Shown: positions 16,888 through 26,963, numbered from the stretch's first letter. The stretch is DNA of 64,000 nt from Actinotalea caeni (GCF_009733795.1 NZ_WNXX01000001.1:1-64000), one strand, 5' to 3'. Notes: generated by a model not told the origin, from the sequence alone. A program made the numbers and translations.

Positions 16888-18123
16888 CTACCCGGTGTGC
16901 CAGCGGCGGAACTTGCGGAACTGGTTGAGCATCGCGACCGAGACGTAGAGCAGGCGGCGCGGGTGCTTCTCGACCGCGTACCGGTAGACGTTGGTGACGG
17001 CGCCGCGCCGGCGCAGCTCGCGCACGCGCTCCCAGGTGCGCGCCGAGACGTAGCGGCGCAGCAGCGCGAGCGGCACGACCGTGAACAGGTGCTCCTCGGT
17101 GCCGACGACGGGCTCCTCGGACGGGGGGGCAGCGCCCTCGACGTAGGCGTCGCCGTACATGCGCGCCACGTTGTAGCCGGCCGCGGTCACCGCGTACCCG
17201 CTGCGACCCACGCGCGGGTTGAGCTCGAGGAACCGGTAGCGGCCGTCGCGCGGGTCGCGCTTGAGGTCGAGGTTCGCGAACCCGGTCCAGCCGACGTGCT
17301 CGAGCAGCCGCCGGGCGTGCTCGACGGCGGTGCGCGCCTCGGGGTCGTCGCCTCCGGTGATCTGGGCGACCGAGTTGCCCAGCCCGTTCGGGGTGGCCTC
17401 CTCCAGCAGCACCTGCCCGAACAGCAGGAACCGCACGCCGCCGTCGGGGCCGCAGAAGGCGTTCACCGCCGCCATGTCCTCGTCACCACCCGGGATCCGC
17501 TCCTGCACGACGACCTCGCCGCCGAACCCGGCGGCGGCCATCCGGTCGAGCAGGTCGCGCAGCTGGGCGGGGGTCTCCAGGTGGGAGACCTTGCGCTTGC
17601 CCTCGTACTCCAGCCCGTGCGTCTCGGCGGTCGCCGACGCCTTGACGACGACCGGGAAGTCCAACCAGCCGCCCACCTCGTGCGGGTCGGTGCCGACCCG
17701 GAGCACCACGGTGCGCGGGTGCGGCACGTCGAGCTCCTCGCACAGCCGGCTGAAGCCGGCCTTCGTCGTCACCTGCGCCATCGTGGTCGCCTCCGCGTAC
17801 GGGACGACGACGTCCGCACCGAGCCGCTCGCGCACCCGCACGAGAGCGTGCACGGTGTGGTCGGCGCTGCCCAGCACCAGGTGCGGCGCGCCCGGCCGCT
17901 CGTCGGCGACCGCACGGACCGCGGCGACCAGGGCGTCGTCGTCGGCGTCGACGCCGGGCACGACCCGCAGGTCGACGACGGCGCTGTGCGCGACCGGGCC
18001 GGTCGCCACGCCAGCGAGCACGACCGTGCGCACGCCGTAGGCCTCGTGGAAGGCCCGCGCGGAGCCGTAGGCGCCGATGTCGCCGCCGACGACGATCGGT
18101 CGGAGCAGGTCGTCGTTCGGCAC
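16888..18123 (-). CDS. ATP-grasp carboxylate-amine ligase
   Basis: A 411-residue ATP-grasp enzyme. The N-terminal nucleotide-binding-like domain starts with PIVVGGDIGAYGSARAFHEAYGV. The ATP-grasp core shows FPVVVKASA near residue 165, VVVQERIPGGDEDM near 213 and the metal site FLELNPRVGRSGYAV near 307. This architecture is shared with actinobacterial carboxylate-amine ligases related to D-aspartate ligases that build peptidoglycan cross-bridges. A role in interpeptide bridge formation is therefore possible but is inference; other amide or ester ligations are equally open. The GTG at 18123 has TAGTCT six bases upstream. It reads divergently from the DUF3000 gene. Confidence 0.8.
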   Translation of the reverse strand: MPNDDLLRPIVVGGDIGAYGSARAFHEAYGVRTVVLAGVATGPVAHSAVVDLRVVPGVDADDDALVAAVRAVADERPGAPHLVLGSADHTVHALVRVRERLGADVVVPYAEATTMAQVTTKAGFSRLCEELDVPHPRTVVLRVGTDPHEVGGWLDFPVVVKASATAETHGLEYEGKRKVSHLETPAQLRDLLDRMAAAGFGGEVVVQERIPGGDEDMAAVNAFCGPDGGVRFLLFGQVLLEEATPNGLGNSVAQITGGDDPEARTAVEHARRLLEHVGWTGFANLDLKRDPRDGRYRFLELNPRVGRSGYAVTAAGYNVARMYGDAYVEGAAPPSEEPVVGTEEHLFTVVPLALLRRYVSARTWERVRELRRRGAVTNVYRYAVEKHPRRLLYVSVAMLNQFRKFRRWHTG

Positions 18124-18129
18124 GGCCCG

Positions 18130-18135
18130 AGACTA
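18130..18135 (-). promoter_or_regulatory. Leaderless-type -10 box of ATP-grasp gene
   Basis: TAGTCT on the minus strand ends 6 nt before the GTG at 18123. Confidence 0.5.
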
Positions 18136-18254
18136 CCGAGCGCACGCGGCGCCCCGCGCACCGGCGCTCCCCCCGGTCGCCGCCTCGCGCTCGCCCCGGC
18201 ACGGGGGGCGGTCCGGCCCGGCGTGGCACCTCCCGCGCGAGCCACCGGCCCGCT

Positions 18255-18260
18255 TACGCT
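18255..18260 (+). promoter_or_regulatory. Leaderless-type -10 box of DUF3000 operon
   Basis: TACGCT ends 6 nt before the GTG at 18267. It probably drives DUF3000 and the coupled RNase D-like gene. Confidence 0.5.
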
Positions 18261-18266
18261 GTCCGG

Positions 18267-18884
18267 GTGGACTCCGTCAAGCAGCCGCCACGGCCGCACG
18301 GAGACGGTGACGACACCGGCGGGATCGGTGTGCCACCGGACTTCGAGGCCGCGCTGCTCAGCCTGCGAGGGCACCGCCTCCGACCCGAGCTGCACCTGGA
18401 GGAGGTCCCGCCCCCGACGCGCATCGCGCCGTACGCGCTCGCGCTGACCGGTGAGGTCAACCGCACCCGTGAGCCCGAGGACCTGCTCGGGTCGGGACGT
18501 TTCGTCGTGCTCTACGACCCCGAGGGCCAGGAGGCATGGAACGGCACCTTCCGTGTCATCGTGATGGCGCGTGCCCGGATGGAGCCCGAGGTCGCGCAGG
18601 ACCCGCTCCTCGGCGAGGTCGGCTGGGCCTGGCTCACCGACGGGCTCGTCGAGTGCGGCGCCGACCACCACTCGCTGTCGGGCACCGTCACCCGCGTGCT
18701 GTCGGAGACCTTCGGCGGCCTGGAGCTGCGCGGCGGCGAGGTGGAGATCGAGGTGCGCGCGTCCTGGACGCCCGGGAGTACCGACCTGGGGCCGCACCTG
18801 CGCGCGTGGGCGCTGCTGCTCTCGCAGGTCAGCGGCTTGCCACCGGTGCCGGACAACGTCAGCGTGCTGAGCCGGCGCCGATGA
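18267..18884 (+). CDS. DUF3000 domain protein
   Basis: A 205-residue actinobacterial protein of the DUF3000 family. Recognisable family blocks are PPDFEAALLSLRGHRLRPELHLEE, ALALTGEV, GRFVVLYDPEGQEAWNGTFR and VGWAWLTDGL. The function is unknown. It sits directly before the RNase D-like gene, with an ATGA overlap, the same order as M. tuberculosis Rv2680-Rv2681. That conserved pairing hints at a shared role in RNA metabolism, which is inference. Confidence 0.9.
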   Translation: MDSVKQPPRPHGDGDDTGGIGVPPDFEAALLSLRGHRLRPELHLEEVPPPTRIAPYALALTGEVNRTREPEDLLGSGRFVVLYDPEGQEAWNGTFRVIVMARARMEPEVAQDPLLGEVGWAWLTDGLVECGADHHSLSGTVTRVLSETFGGLELRGGEVEIEVRASWTPGSTDLGPHLRAWALLLSQVSGLPPVPDNVSVLSRRR

Positions 18885-20155
18885 CCGAGGAGGAGACCGC
18901 GACCGCACCGTCGGAGGACCTGCGACCGCTGCTCGCGCCCGCCGAGGGCGTGCCCGACGTCGTGGCCGGCCCGGACCGGCTGGCCGAGGTCGTCGAGGCG
19001 ATGCGCCGGGGCCGCGGACCGGTCGCCGTCGACGCCGAGCGCGCCTCGGGCTTCCGCTACGGCCAGCGTGCCTACCTCGTGCAGCTGCGCCGCGAGGGTG
19101 CCGGGACCGCGCTCGTCGACCCGATCCCGCTCGGCGACCTCACGGCGCTCTCCGAGGCGCTGGACGGCGTCGAGTGGGTGCTGCACGCCGCCAACCAGGA
19201 CCTGCCCTGCCTCGCCGAGATCGGCATGCGGCCGAGCTCGCTGTTCGACACCGAGCTCGCGGGTCGGCTGCTGGGGATGCAGCGGGTCGGGCTCGGCCCG
19301 ATCGTCGCGGCCGAGCTCGGGCTGAGCCTGGCCAAGGAGCACTCGGCCGCCGACTGGTCGGTGCGCCCGCTGCCCGAGTCCTACCTGCGCTACGCGGCGC
19401 TCGACGTCGAGGTGCTCGTCGATCTTCGTGACGCCCTGAGCGAGAAGCTGGAGCGCGCCGGCAAGCTCGAGTGGGCGCGGCAGGAGTTCGAGGCGGTCCG
19501 GCTCGCTCCCCCGCCGGCGCCCAAGCCCGACGCGTGGCGGCGCGGCGCGCACGTCATCACCGACCGGCGCGGGCTCGCGGTCGTGCGCGAGCTGTGGCGC
19601 ACGCGCGAGGAGATCGCCGCCCGCGCCGACATCGCCCCCGGGCGGATCCTGCCGGTCGCGGCGATGATCGCCGCCGGTCAGGCGAAGCCACGCTCGGCCG
19701 CCCGGCTCGCCGAGCTGCGCGAGTTCAAGAACCGCGGCGCCGCGCGACGCCTGCAGATCTGGGCCGCCGCCGTCGAGCGCGCGCTCGCGCTGCCCGAGGA
19801 GGAGCTGCCGCCGCGCCGCGCGCCGCAGAGCCCCGACGGCATCCCGGCACCGCGGTCCTGGCGCGACCGCAACCCCGAGGCCGCCGAGCGGCTCGAGGTC
19901 GTCAAGGCGGTCGTGCGGCACCGTGCCGCCGAGATCGACCTGCCGCAGGAGAACCTGCTGACGCCCGACTACCAGCGCCGGCTCGCCTGGTCGCCCCCGG
20001 AGCCCGCGACCGAGCAGCGCATCGGCGAGATGCTCACCGAGCTCGGCGCCCGGCCGTGGCAGGTCGAGCAGCTCGCCGGGCGGCTCGCGGCCGGTCTCGC
20101 CGACCCGTCCTCGGTCCCGCCCCCGGAGGCGGTAGGCTCGGACCCGGTTACCTAG
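18881..20155 (+). CDS. RNase D-like 3'-5' exonuclease with HRDC domain
   Basis: A 424-residue protein. The DEDD exonuclease domain covers residues of about 25-190: VAVDAERASGFRYGQRAYLVQL (Exo I), LHAANQDLPCLAEIG (Exo II) and YLRYAALDVEVLVDL (Exo III). The HRDC domain follows (LAVVRELWRTREEIAARADIAPGRILPVAAMIA near 225). The enzyme is likely to trim RNA 3' ends. It begins at the ATG overlapping the DUF3000 stop. The gene order DUF3000 - rnd-like - fadA - fadB - dxs is widespread in actinobacteria. A C-terminal extension of about 100 residues, rich in Arg and Glu, separates it from short RNase D forms. Confidence 0.9.
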   Translation: MTEEETATAPSEDLRPLLAPAEGVPDVVAGPDRLAEVVEAMRRGRGPVAVDAERASGFRYGQRAYLVQLRREGAGTALVDPIPLGDLTALSEALDGVEWVLHAANQDLPCLAEIGMRPSSLFDTELAGRLLGMQRVGLGPIVAAELGLSLAKEHSAADWSVRPLPESYLRYAALDVEVLVDLRDALSEKLERAGKLEWARQEFEAVRLAPPPAPKPDAWRRGAHVITDRRGLAVVRELWRTREEIAARADIAPGRILPVAAMIAAGQAKPRSAARLAELREFKNRGAARRLQIWAAAVERALALPEEELPPRRAPQSPDGIPAPRSWRDRNPEAAERLEVVKAVVRHRAAEIDLPQENLLTPDYQRRLAWSPPEPATEQRIGEMLTELGARPWQVEQLAGRLAAGLADPSSVPPPEAVGSDPVT

Positions 20156-20223
20156 TACCGCCGGTACCAACCACCGCCACCACCCCGGCGGCGCGGCGCC
20201 GGCGCCAGCCTCGGGAGGCGACG

Positions 20224-21435
20224 ATGCCCTTGCACGGTCGTGACGTGGTCCTGGTGGACGCCGTCCGCTCACCCTTCGGTCGGGCCAAGCCCGACGGCCT
20301 GTACGCGCACACCCGCGCGGACGACATCGCCGTCGCCGTCGTGCGCGGGCTGCTGCGCCGCAATCCCGACCTGCCCCCGGAGCGCATCGGCGACGTCGGC
20401 CTCGCCGCCACGTCCCAGGTCGGCGACCAGGGCCTCACCCTGGGCCGCACGGTCGGCATGCTCGCCGGGCTCCCCCGCACCGTCCCCGGGTTCGCGATCG
20501 ACCGCATGTGCGCGGGCGCGATGACCGCGACCACGCTGCTCGCGGGCCAGATCGCCGTCGGCGCGCTCGACGCCGCGATCGCCGGCGGCGTCGAGCACAT
20601 GGGCGCGCACCCGCTCGGCAAGGGCATGGAGCCGAACCCGCGCTTCATCGCCGAGCGGCTGGTCTCCGCGGACGCGCTCGTCATGGGTGCGACGGCCGAA
20701 AACCTGCACGACCGCTACCCCGCGCTCACCAAGGAGCGCGCCGACGCCTACGGAGCCGCCTCGCAGGCCAAGTACGCCGCCGCGCTCGCCGCCGGGAAGA
20801 TCACGCCCGACCTCGTGCCGGTCGCGGTCGCCGACCCGCAGCGCGGCTGGGGTCTCGCGACCGCCGACGAGCCGCCGCGCCCCGGCACCACGGTCGAGGG
20901 CATGGCCGGGCTGCCGACCCCGTTCCGGCCCGGCGGCCGCGTCACGGCCGCGACCTCCTCGCCGCTCACCGACGGCGCGACGGCGGCCCTGCTGACCTCG
21001 GCGGACCTCGCCGCCGAGCTCGGCCTGACCCCGAAGCTGCGGCTGGTCTCCTACGCCTACGCGGGCGTCGAGCCCGAGGTGATGGGCACCGGTCCGGTGC
21101 CCTCGACCGAGCGGGCGCTGGAGCTCGCCGGCCTCGACATCTCCGACATCGGGATCATCGAGGTCAACGAGGCGTTCGCCGTCCAGGTGCTCGCGTTCCT
21201 CGACGCGTTCGGCATCGCCGACGACGACCCGCGCGTCAACCCCTACGGCGGCGCGATCGCGGTCGGGCACCCGCTGGCGGCGTCGGGCGTGCGCCTGATG
21301 CTGCAGCTCGCTCGCCAGCTCGCCGAGCGCCCCGACGTCCGCTACGGCATCACGACGATGTGCGTCGGCCTCGGCCAGGGCGGCACCGTCGTCTGGGAGA
21401 ACCCGAACTACACGAGCACGGAGGCCGACCAGTGA
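20224..21435 (+). CDS. fadA: Acetyl-CoA acyltransferase (thiolase, FadA)
   Basis: A 403-residue thiolase, the last step of beta-oxidation. The acylated cysteine lies in IDRMCAGAMTATTLLAGQI near residue 97. The catalytic His is in GGAIAVGHPLAASGVRL, and the second Cys in GITTMCVGLGQGG near the C-terminus. A good ribosome site, GGGAGG, sits 6 bases before the ATG at 20224. Its stop overlaps the fadB start as GTGA, so FadA and FadB are made together as the two parts of the trifunctional complex. Confidence 0.94.
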   Translation: MPLHGRDVVLVDAVRSPFGRAKPDGLYAHTRADDIAVAVVRGLLRRNPDLPPERIGDVGLAATSQVGDQGLTLGRTVGMLAGLPRTVPGFAIDRMCAGAMTATTLLAGQIAVGALDAAIAGGVEHMGAHPLGKGMEPNPRFIAERLVSADALVMGATAENLHDRYPALTKERADAYGAASQAKYAAALAAGKITPDLVPVAVADPQRGWGLATADEPPRPGTTVEGMAGLPTPFRPGGRVTAATSSPLTDGATAALLTSADLAAELGLTPKLRLVSYAYAGVEPEVMGTGPVPSTERALELAGLDISDIGIIEVNEAFAVQVLAFLDAFGIADDDPRVNPYGGAIAVGHPLAASGVRLMLQLARQLAERPDVRYGITTMCVGLGQGGTVVWENPNYTSTEADQ

Positions 21436-23519
21436 GCGCAGCGACCGACACGCCCACCGAGAGGGTCACCCACGCCCTCGTCCGCGACGTCGACCTGACC
21501 CCGTTCCGCGAGGCCGCCGGCAGCGGGGCGGGCGACCCGCTCGTGCTGGGGCTGATCACGCTCGACAACGGCGAGGACCACACCAAGCCGAACACGCTGG
21601 GCCCGATCGGGATGGCGGAGCTGCGCACCGCCCTCGAGGGCCTGCTCGAGCGCGCGCGGGCCGGCGAGGTCCACGCGATCGGCGTCACCGGCAAGCCGTT
21701 CCACTTCGCCGCCGGCGCCGACCTGCACGGCGCGGCGTCGATCCGCACCACCTCCGACGCGCGTGCGATCGCGCGCCAGGGCCACGACACCTACCGGCTG
21801 CTGCTCGACGCACCGGTGCCGACGTTCGCGTTCGTCAGCGGTGTCGCGCTCGGCGGCGGCATGGAGCTGGCGCTGTCGTGCTCCTACCGCACGGTGATGA
21901 GCTCGGTCCGCAACCTCGGGCTGCCCGAGGTCGCCCTCGGGCTCATCCCGGGCTGGGGCGGCACGTTCCTCGCGCCGGGCGTCGTCGGCATCGAGAAGGC
22001 GCTCGAGCTGATCGTGGGCAACCCGCTGCGCAACAACAAGCAGCTGACCGCGCCCGCGGCCGCCGAGATGGGGCTGATGGACGTCGTGCTCGAACCAGCG
22101 GACTTCCTCGCGGAGTCGCTGCGGTGGGCGACGGCGGTGCTCACCGGAGCGGTCGAGGTCAGCCGCCCCGAGCCGGCCCCGGCCGAGCACTGGGCCGCGG
22201 CGGTCGAGGCCGTCCGCGCCCAGGTCGACGCCCGGCTGCACGGGGCCGCACCCGCCCCCTACGAGGCGCTCGACCTGCTGGCGCTGTCGGCGCAGCGCGA
22301 CCGGGAGGCGTCGTTCGCGGCCGAGGACGAGGCGCTCGCCCGGCTGCTGGTGTCGCCGGAGTTCAAGGCCAGCATGCACGCCTTCGACCTGACGACGCGT
22401 CGGGCGAAGCGACCGGTCGGGGCGCCGTCGAGCGACGAGGCACGCCCGGTGCGCTCGGTCGGGATCGCGGGCGCGGGGCTCATGGCCAGCCAGCTCGCGC
22501 TGCTGCTCGCGCGCCGCATGAAGGTGCCGGTCGTCATGCGGGACCTCGACGACGAGCGTGTGCAGCGTGGGCTCGGCTTCGTGGCCGCCGAGGTCGACAA
22601 GCTCCGGGGCCAGGGCCGCATCGGCGACGACGAGGCCAACCGGATCACCGGTCTGGTCACCGGCACGACCGACCTCGCCGACCTCGCGGACCGAGACCTC
22701 GTCATCGAGGCGGTGTTCGAGGAGCTCGACGTCAAGAAGCGGGTGTTCGCCGAGCTCGAGCAGGTGATCTCGCCCGAGACGATCCTGGCGACGAACACCT
22801 CGGCGCTCTCGGTCACCGCGATGGCGGCGGACCTGGCGCACCCCGAGCGGGTGGTCGGGCTGCACTTCTTCAACCCGGTCGCGCAGATGCCGCTGGTCGA
22901 GGTGGTCCGTGCCGAGCGCACCGACGACGCCGCGTACGCGACCGCGTTCGCCGTCGCCAAGGCGTGCGGGAAGTCGGCGATCGCCGTGGCGGACCGGCCC
23001 GGCTTCGTCGTCAACCGGCTGCTGGTGCGGATGCTCGGGGAGGTGCTCGGCTCGCTCGAGGACGGCACCGACGTCGAGACCGCCGACGCCGCGCTGCGGC
23101 CGCTCGGGCTGCCGATGGGGCCGTTCCAGCTGCTGCAGCTGGTCGGGCCGGCGGTCGCCGAGCACGTGCTCGACACGCTGCGCGAGAACCTGGGCGAGCG
23201 GTACCCGACCTCGCCGGGGCTGCGGCGGATGGTGACCGAGGGCGCCCCGTTCGTCGTCGTCGAGGGTCGCCCGACCGCGGCGTCACCGGTGGACCCGGGG
23301 ATCGCGCGCTACTTCGGGTCGCGCGGCGGCCATGGCCAGACAGCCGACGAGCTGCTCGCCCGCGTGCGCGACGCGCTCGCCGAGGAGGTCCGGCTGATGC
23401 TCGAGGAGAAGGTCGTCACCGACGCCGCCGACATCGATCTCGCGATGATCCTCGGCGCCGGCTGGCCCTTCCACCTCGGCGGCATCACGCCGTACCTGCA
23501 GCGGACCGGCGCCCTCTGA
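21432..23519 (+). CDS. fadB: 3-hydroxyacyl-CoA dehydrogenase / enoyl-CoA hydratase (FadB)
   Basis: A 695-residue two-enzyme protein. The N-terminal crotonase domain has the oxyanion segment FAAGADLHGAASI and FVSGVALGGGMELALSC, and the catalytic region LGLPEVALGLIPGWGGTF. The NAD-binding dehydrogenase domain starts near residue 338 with VGIAGAGLMASQLALLLARR and contains GLHFFNPVAQMPLVEVV. Two C-terminal dimerisation repeats follow. It oxidises hydroxyacyl-CoA and hydrates enoyl-CoA as partner of the thiolase just upstream. The start is the GTG overlapping the fadA stop. Confidence 0.94.
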   Translation: MSAATDTPTERVTHALVRDVDLTPFREAAGSGAGDPLVLGLITLDNGEDHTKPNTLGPIGMAELRTALEGLLERARAGEVHAIGVTGKPFHFAAGADLHGAASIRTTSDARAIARQGHDTYRLLLDAPVPTFAFVSGVALGGGMELALSCSYRTVMSSVRNLGLPEVALGLIPGWGGTFLAPGVVGIEKALELIVGNPLRNNKQLTAPAAAEMGLMDVVLEPADFLAESLRWATAVLTGAVEVSRPEPAPAEHWAAAVEAVRAQVDARLHGAAPAPYEALDLLALSAQRDREASFAAEDEALARLLVSPEFKASMHAFDLTTRRAKRPVGAPSSDEARPVRSVGIAGAGLMASQLALLLARRMKVPVVMRDLDDERVQRGLGFVAAEVDKLRGQGRIGDDEANRITGLVTGTTDLADLADRDLVIEAVFEELDVKKRVFAELEQVISPETILATNTSALSVTAMAADLAHPERVVGLHFFNPVAQMPLVEVVRAERTDDAAYATAFAVAKACGKSAIAVADRPGFVVNRLLVRMLGEVLGSLEDGTDVETADAALRPLGLPMGPFQLLQLVGPAVAEHVLDTLRENLGERYPTSPGLRRMVTEGAPFVVVEGRPTAASPVDPGIARYFGSRGGHGQTADELLARVRDALAEEVRLMLEEKVVTDAADIDLAMILGAGWPFHLGGITPYLQRTGAL

Positions 23520-23520
23520 G

Positions 23521-23536
23521 AGGACCACTCGGTCCT
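23521..23536. terminator. Hairpin between fadB and MFS gene
   Basis: A perfect 6-bp stem AGGACC/GGTCCT with an ACTC loop, starting 2 bp after the fadB stop and before the convergent MFS stop. It is a plausible terminator for fadAB. There is no long T-run. Confidence 0.5.
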
Positions 23537-23568
23537 GTGTCGGTGTCGGCGTGCGGTGGGGGTGGGCG

Positions 23569-24834
23569 CTACGTGACCCCGCGGATCCGGGAGACCAGGA
23601 GCCCGCCGAGCACGCTGACGGCGGCGGAGAGCGCGTACAGCGCGGCGTAGCCGGAGGCCGCCGTCGCGAACGCCGCCACGAGCGGCGCCGCCACCACGGG
23701 CGCCACGACCTGCGGGAGCGCGGCGGCGATGTTGATGACGCCGAGGTCTCGTGCGGCGTCGCCCGACGACGGCAGCACCTGGGTCACGAGCGCGAAGTCG
23801 ACGGAGATGAACACGCCGTAGGCGATCCCGAACACCGCGGCGCCGATGATCGCGCCCGGCCACGTCTGCGACACCGCCAGCACACCGGCGCCCACGCCGG
23901 ACAGCACCGCGGAGAGCGACACGAACGGCTTGCGGCGTCCGACCCGGTCGGACCAGATCCCGGAGAGCACCGCGGTGCTCACCACCGACACCGCGTAGAC
24001 GGCGACGAGCACCAGCACGCCGGTCGCGGGGTCGGCGATCCCGACGGCGTCCTGCAGGTAGTAGAGCAGGTACAGCGTCCCGAGCGCGTTGCCCAGGTTG
24101 ACCAGCCAACGGGTCAGCCACGCCCAGCCGAAGTCCGGGTACCGCCGCGGCGACACCCAGAACCGCGCGAAGAACGCCCCCGCGCGGAAGCGGCCGACGT
24201 CACCGACCAGCCGCAGGTCGCGCGACCTCAGCAGGTACGGGATCACCAGCGCCAGCACCAGCCCGGCGCACGCGAGGTAGCCGGCCGTGACCCCGCCCGC
24301 GACGACCGCCAGACCGGTGCCGAGCACCAGCCCCAGGGTCTGCGCCATCCCCAGCCAGCCGCCCACCTCGCCGCGGCGGCGCACCGGCACCTGGTCCGCG
24401 ACCGCGGCCGACACGGCGGCGTAGATCGCGTTGAGCCCCAGCTGGGTGACCATCCACGCCAGCGCCATCACGGCGACCGAGCGCGTCTGGCTGAGCACGA
24501 CCAGCCCCAGGATCCCGACGACGGCGCCGCCCGCGACCCAGGGCCAGCGACGCCCGAACCGGCTGCGGGTGCGGTCCGACAGCGCACCGGCCAGCGGGTT
24601 GCCGAGCGTCGAGGCGAGCGCGCCCGCACCGGTGACGAGCCCGACGACGTACTCCTTCGCCTCGGGCGCGATCTCCTGCGCCTGCAGCGCGATCAGCACC
24701 TGGATCGGCCCGTAGAGCCCGCCGAAGATCGCGAGGTTCGCCAGCGTCAGCCCGAGCACCCAGCGGCGGGGCGGGTCGACGGTCGGGACGTGCTCGACGC
24801 CGACGCGGACCTCGGTCGCAGCAGCCAGCGTCAT
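23569..24834 (-). CDS. MFS transporter, GPH/sugar-like
   Basis: A 421-residue major facilitator with about 12 hydrophobic helices. The loop between helices 2 and 3, GALSDRTRSRFGRRWPWVAGG, and SDRVGRRKPFVSLSAVLSG in the second half are the A-like motifs typical of sugar transporters of the GPH and SLC45-like groups. A sugar or glycoside substrate is likely but not identified. It interrupts the usual fadB-dxs order, which suggests insertion. The ATG at 24834 has TAGCGT six bases upstream. It is convergent with fadB. Confidence 0.82.
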   Translation of the reverse strand: MTLAAATEVRVGVEHVPTVDPPRRWVLGLTLANLAIFGGLYGPIQVLIALQAQEIAPEAKEYVVGLVTGAGALASTLGNPLAGALSDRTRSRFGRRWPWVAGGAVVGILGLVVLSQTRSVAVMALAWMVTQLGLNAIYAAVSAAVADQVPVRRRGEVGGWLGMAQTLGLVLGTGLAVVAGGVTAGYLACAGLVLALVIPYLLRSRDLRLVGDVGRFRAGAFFARFWVSPRRYPDFGWAWLTRWLVNLGNALGTLYLLYYLQDAVGIADPATGVLVLVAVYAVSVVSTAVLSGIWSDRVGRRKPFVSLSAVLSGVGAGVLAVSQTWPGAIIGAAVFGIAYGVFISVDFALVTQVLPSSGDAARDLGVINIAAALPQVVAPVVAAPLVAAFATAASGYAALYALSAAVSVLGGLLVSRIRGVT

Positions 24835-24840
24835 GGCCGA

Positions 24841-24846
24841 ACGCTA
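24841..24846 (-). promoter_or_regulatory. Leaderless-type -10 box of MFS gene
   Basis: TAGCGT on the minus strand ends 6 nt before the ATG at 24834. Confidence 0.5.
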
Positions 24847-24907
24847 CTGGCCGCGCACCCCTCGAGGGGTCGTGCGCCACGCCGATGCGTGGCGGTGCCG
24901 CCGCAGG

Positions 24908-26800
24908 TCAGTGGCGGATGTCGACGTGCGCCGCGACGGCCGCGGCCGTGTCGCGCGCGACGTCGGCCGCACGCAGCCCGAGGTCCTCGACGATCTCGCC
25001 GCGGGAGGCGTGGTCGAGGAACCGGGTCGGGATCCCGTGGGTGCGCACCGGGGTCTGGACACCGGCTCGCAGCAGCGCCTCACGGACCGCGGCGCCGACG
25101 CCGTTCTCGACCAGCCCGTCCTCGATCGTGACGACCAGGTCGACGCCGCGCGCCATCTCGACGAGCTCGCCCGGCACCGGCAGCACCCAGCGCGGGTCGA
25201 CGACGATGCTGCCGACGCCCTGGTCGGCCAGCCGGACCCCCACCTCGAGCGCGGTCGGCACGAACGCGCCGATCCCCACCACGAGCACGCGGGTGTCGCC
25301 GTCGCCGGCGGTTCGCGCGAGCACGTCGACGGTGCCGCTGCGCGACAGCGCCGGGATCGGCTCGGGCAGCGCCGACTTCGGGTACCGGATCACGGTCGGG
25401 GCGTCCTTGACAGCGACGGCCTCGCGCAGCGACTGCCGCAGCGTCGGTTCGTCGCGCGGCGCCGCCAGCCGGAGCCCGGGGACCAGGCGCAGCAGCGCCA
25501 TGTCCCACATGCCGTTGTGCGAGGCGCCGTCGTCGCCCGTGATGCCCGCGCGATCGAGCACGACCGTCACGCCCGCCTTGTGCAGGGCGACGTCCATGAG
25601 CAGCTGGTCGAACGCACGGTTGAGGAACGTCGCGTAGAGCGCGACCACCGGGTGCAGCCCGGCGAACGCCATGCCCGCCGCCGCGGTGAGCGCGTGCTGC
25701 TCGGCGATGCCGACGTCGAGGACCCTGTCGGGCATCTCCTCGGCCATCGGCGCCAGCCCCACCGGGCCGAGCATCGCGGCGGTCACCCCGACGACGTCGG
25801 AGCGGGCACGCGCGATGTCGCGGATCTCCTCGGCGAACACCGCGGTCCACCCGAACCGCGACGGCACGACCGGCAGCCCGGTCTCGGGGTGGATGACGCC
25901 GACCGCGTGGAACCGGTCGGCGACGTCGCTCTCCGCCGGGACGTAGCCGCGGCCCTTCTCGGTGATGGCGTGCACGATCACCGGGCCGCCGAAGGCGCGT
26001 GCGCTGCGCAGCGCGGCCTCGACCGCGAGCACGTCGTGCCCGTCGACCGGCCCGACGTACTTGATGCCCAGCCCCTCGAACATGCCCTGCGGGCGCAGCA
26101 CGTCACGCAGCCCGGTCTTCAGCCCGTGCAGGGCCTCGTAGGTGACGCGCCCGGGTGCGCCGCCGGCCTGCAGCGTGCGCTTGCCCCAGTCGAGGACCTT
26201 CTCGTACGGGCGTGAGGTCCGCAGCGCGTCGAGCTGCTTGGCGAGCCCGCCGATCGTCGGCGCGTAGGAGCGACCGTTGTCGTTGACGACGATGACGAGC
26301 CGCCGGTCGTCGGACTCGGCGATGTTGTTGAGGGCCTCCCAGGCCATGCCGCCGGTCAGCGCGCCGTCGCCGATGACGGCGACGACGGTCCGGTCGGTGC
26401 GGCCCGCGAGGTGGTTGGCGCGTGCGATGCCGTCCGCCCACGAGATCGCGGTCGAGGCGTGGGAGTTCTCGACGACGTCGTGGTCGGACTCGGTCCGGCT
26501 CGGGTAGCCGGACAGCCCGCCGCGCTTGCGCAGCCGGCTGAAGTCGGTGCGGCCGGTGAGGATCTTGTGCACGTAGGACTGGTGCCCGGTGTCGAACACG
26601 ATCGTGTCCTGCGGCGAGCTGAACACCCGGTGCAGCGCGATCGTCAGCTCGACGACGCCGAGGTTGGGGCCGAGGTGGCCGCCGGTCTGCGAGACCGACC
26701 CGACGAGGAACTCGCGGATCTCCGCGGCGAGCCGCTCGAGCCGCGCGGGCCCGAAGGCGCGCAGGTCCTCGACCGAGGTCAGGCGGTCCAGCTCACCCAC
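24908..26800 (-). CDS. dxs: 1-deoxy-D-xylulose-5-phosphate synthase
   Basis: A 630-residue thiamine diphosphate enzyme that joins pyruvate and glyceraldehyde 3-phosphate in the first step of the MEP isoprenoid pathway. The thiamine motif [20 protein letters not shown] plus VVNDNGRSY is near residue 145. The N-terminal [16 protein letters not shown] carries the catalytic His region. [18 protein letters not shown] and a transketolase C-domain follow. The GTG at 26800 follows the ribosome site GGAGGG or GGGAGG by about 6 bases; a longer upstream frame has no support. TACGAT at 26850-26855 on the minus strand is a possible -10 box with a 43-base leader. Confidence 0.95.
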   Translation of the reverse strand: MGELDRLTSVEDLRAFGPARLERLAAEIREFLVGSVSQTGGHLGPNLGVVELTIALHRVFSSPQDTIVFDTGHQSYVHKILTGRTDFSRLRKRGGLSGYPSRTESDHDVVENSHASTAISWADGIARANHLAGRTDRTVVAVIGDGALTGGMAWEALNNIAESDDRRLVIVVNDNGRSYAPTIGGLAKQLDALRTSRPYEKVLDWGKRTLQAGGAPGRVTYEALHGLKTGLRDVLRPQGMFEGLGIKYVGPVDGHDVLAVEAALRSARAFGGPVIVHAITEKGRGYVPAESDVADRFHAVGVIHPETGLPVVPSRFGWTAVFAEEIRDIARARSDVVGVTAAMLGPVGLAPMAEEMPDRVLDVGIAEQHALTAAAGMAFAGLHPVVALYATFLNRAFDQLLMDVALHKAGVTVVLDRAGITGDDGASHNGMWDMALLRLVPGLRLAAPRDEPTLRQSLREAVAVKDAPTVIRYPKSALPEPIPALSRSGTVDVLARTAGDGDTRVLVVGIGAFVPTALEVGVRLADQGVGSIVVDPRWVLPVPGELVEMARGVDLVVTIEDGLVENGVGAAVREALLRAGVQTPVRTHGIPTRFLDHASRGEIVEDLGLRAADVARDTAAAVAAHVDIRH

Positions 26801-26963
26801 GCGGTCCCTCCCCGGTCTCGGTCTCGGCGGTGTCGCCGCACACCCGGCCATCGTACGTCCGCCCGCGTGGCAGGTCGGTGCAGCCGCGGTGGAGATGTTC
26901 CGCACGCCCGGGCAGGGCCGCGACGCCTCCGGCCGACCCCGCACCGGTGGCCGGAGCGCCCCC

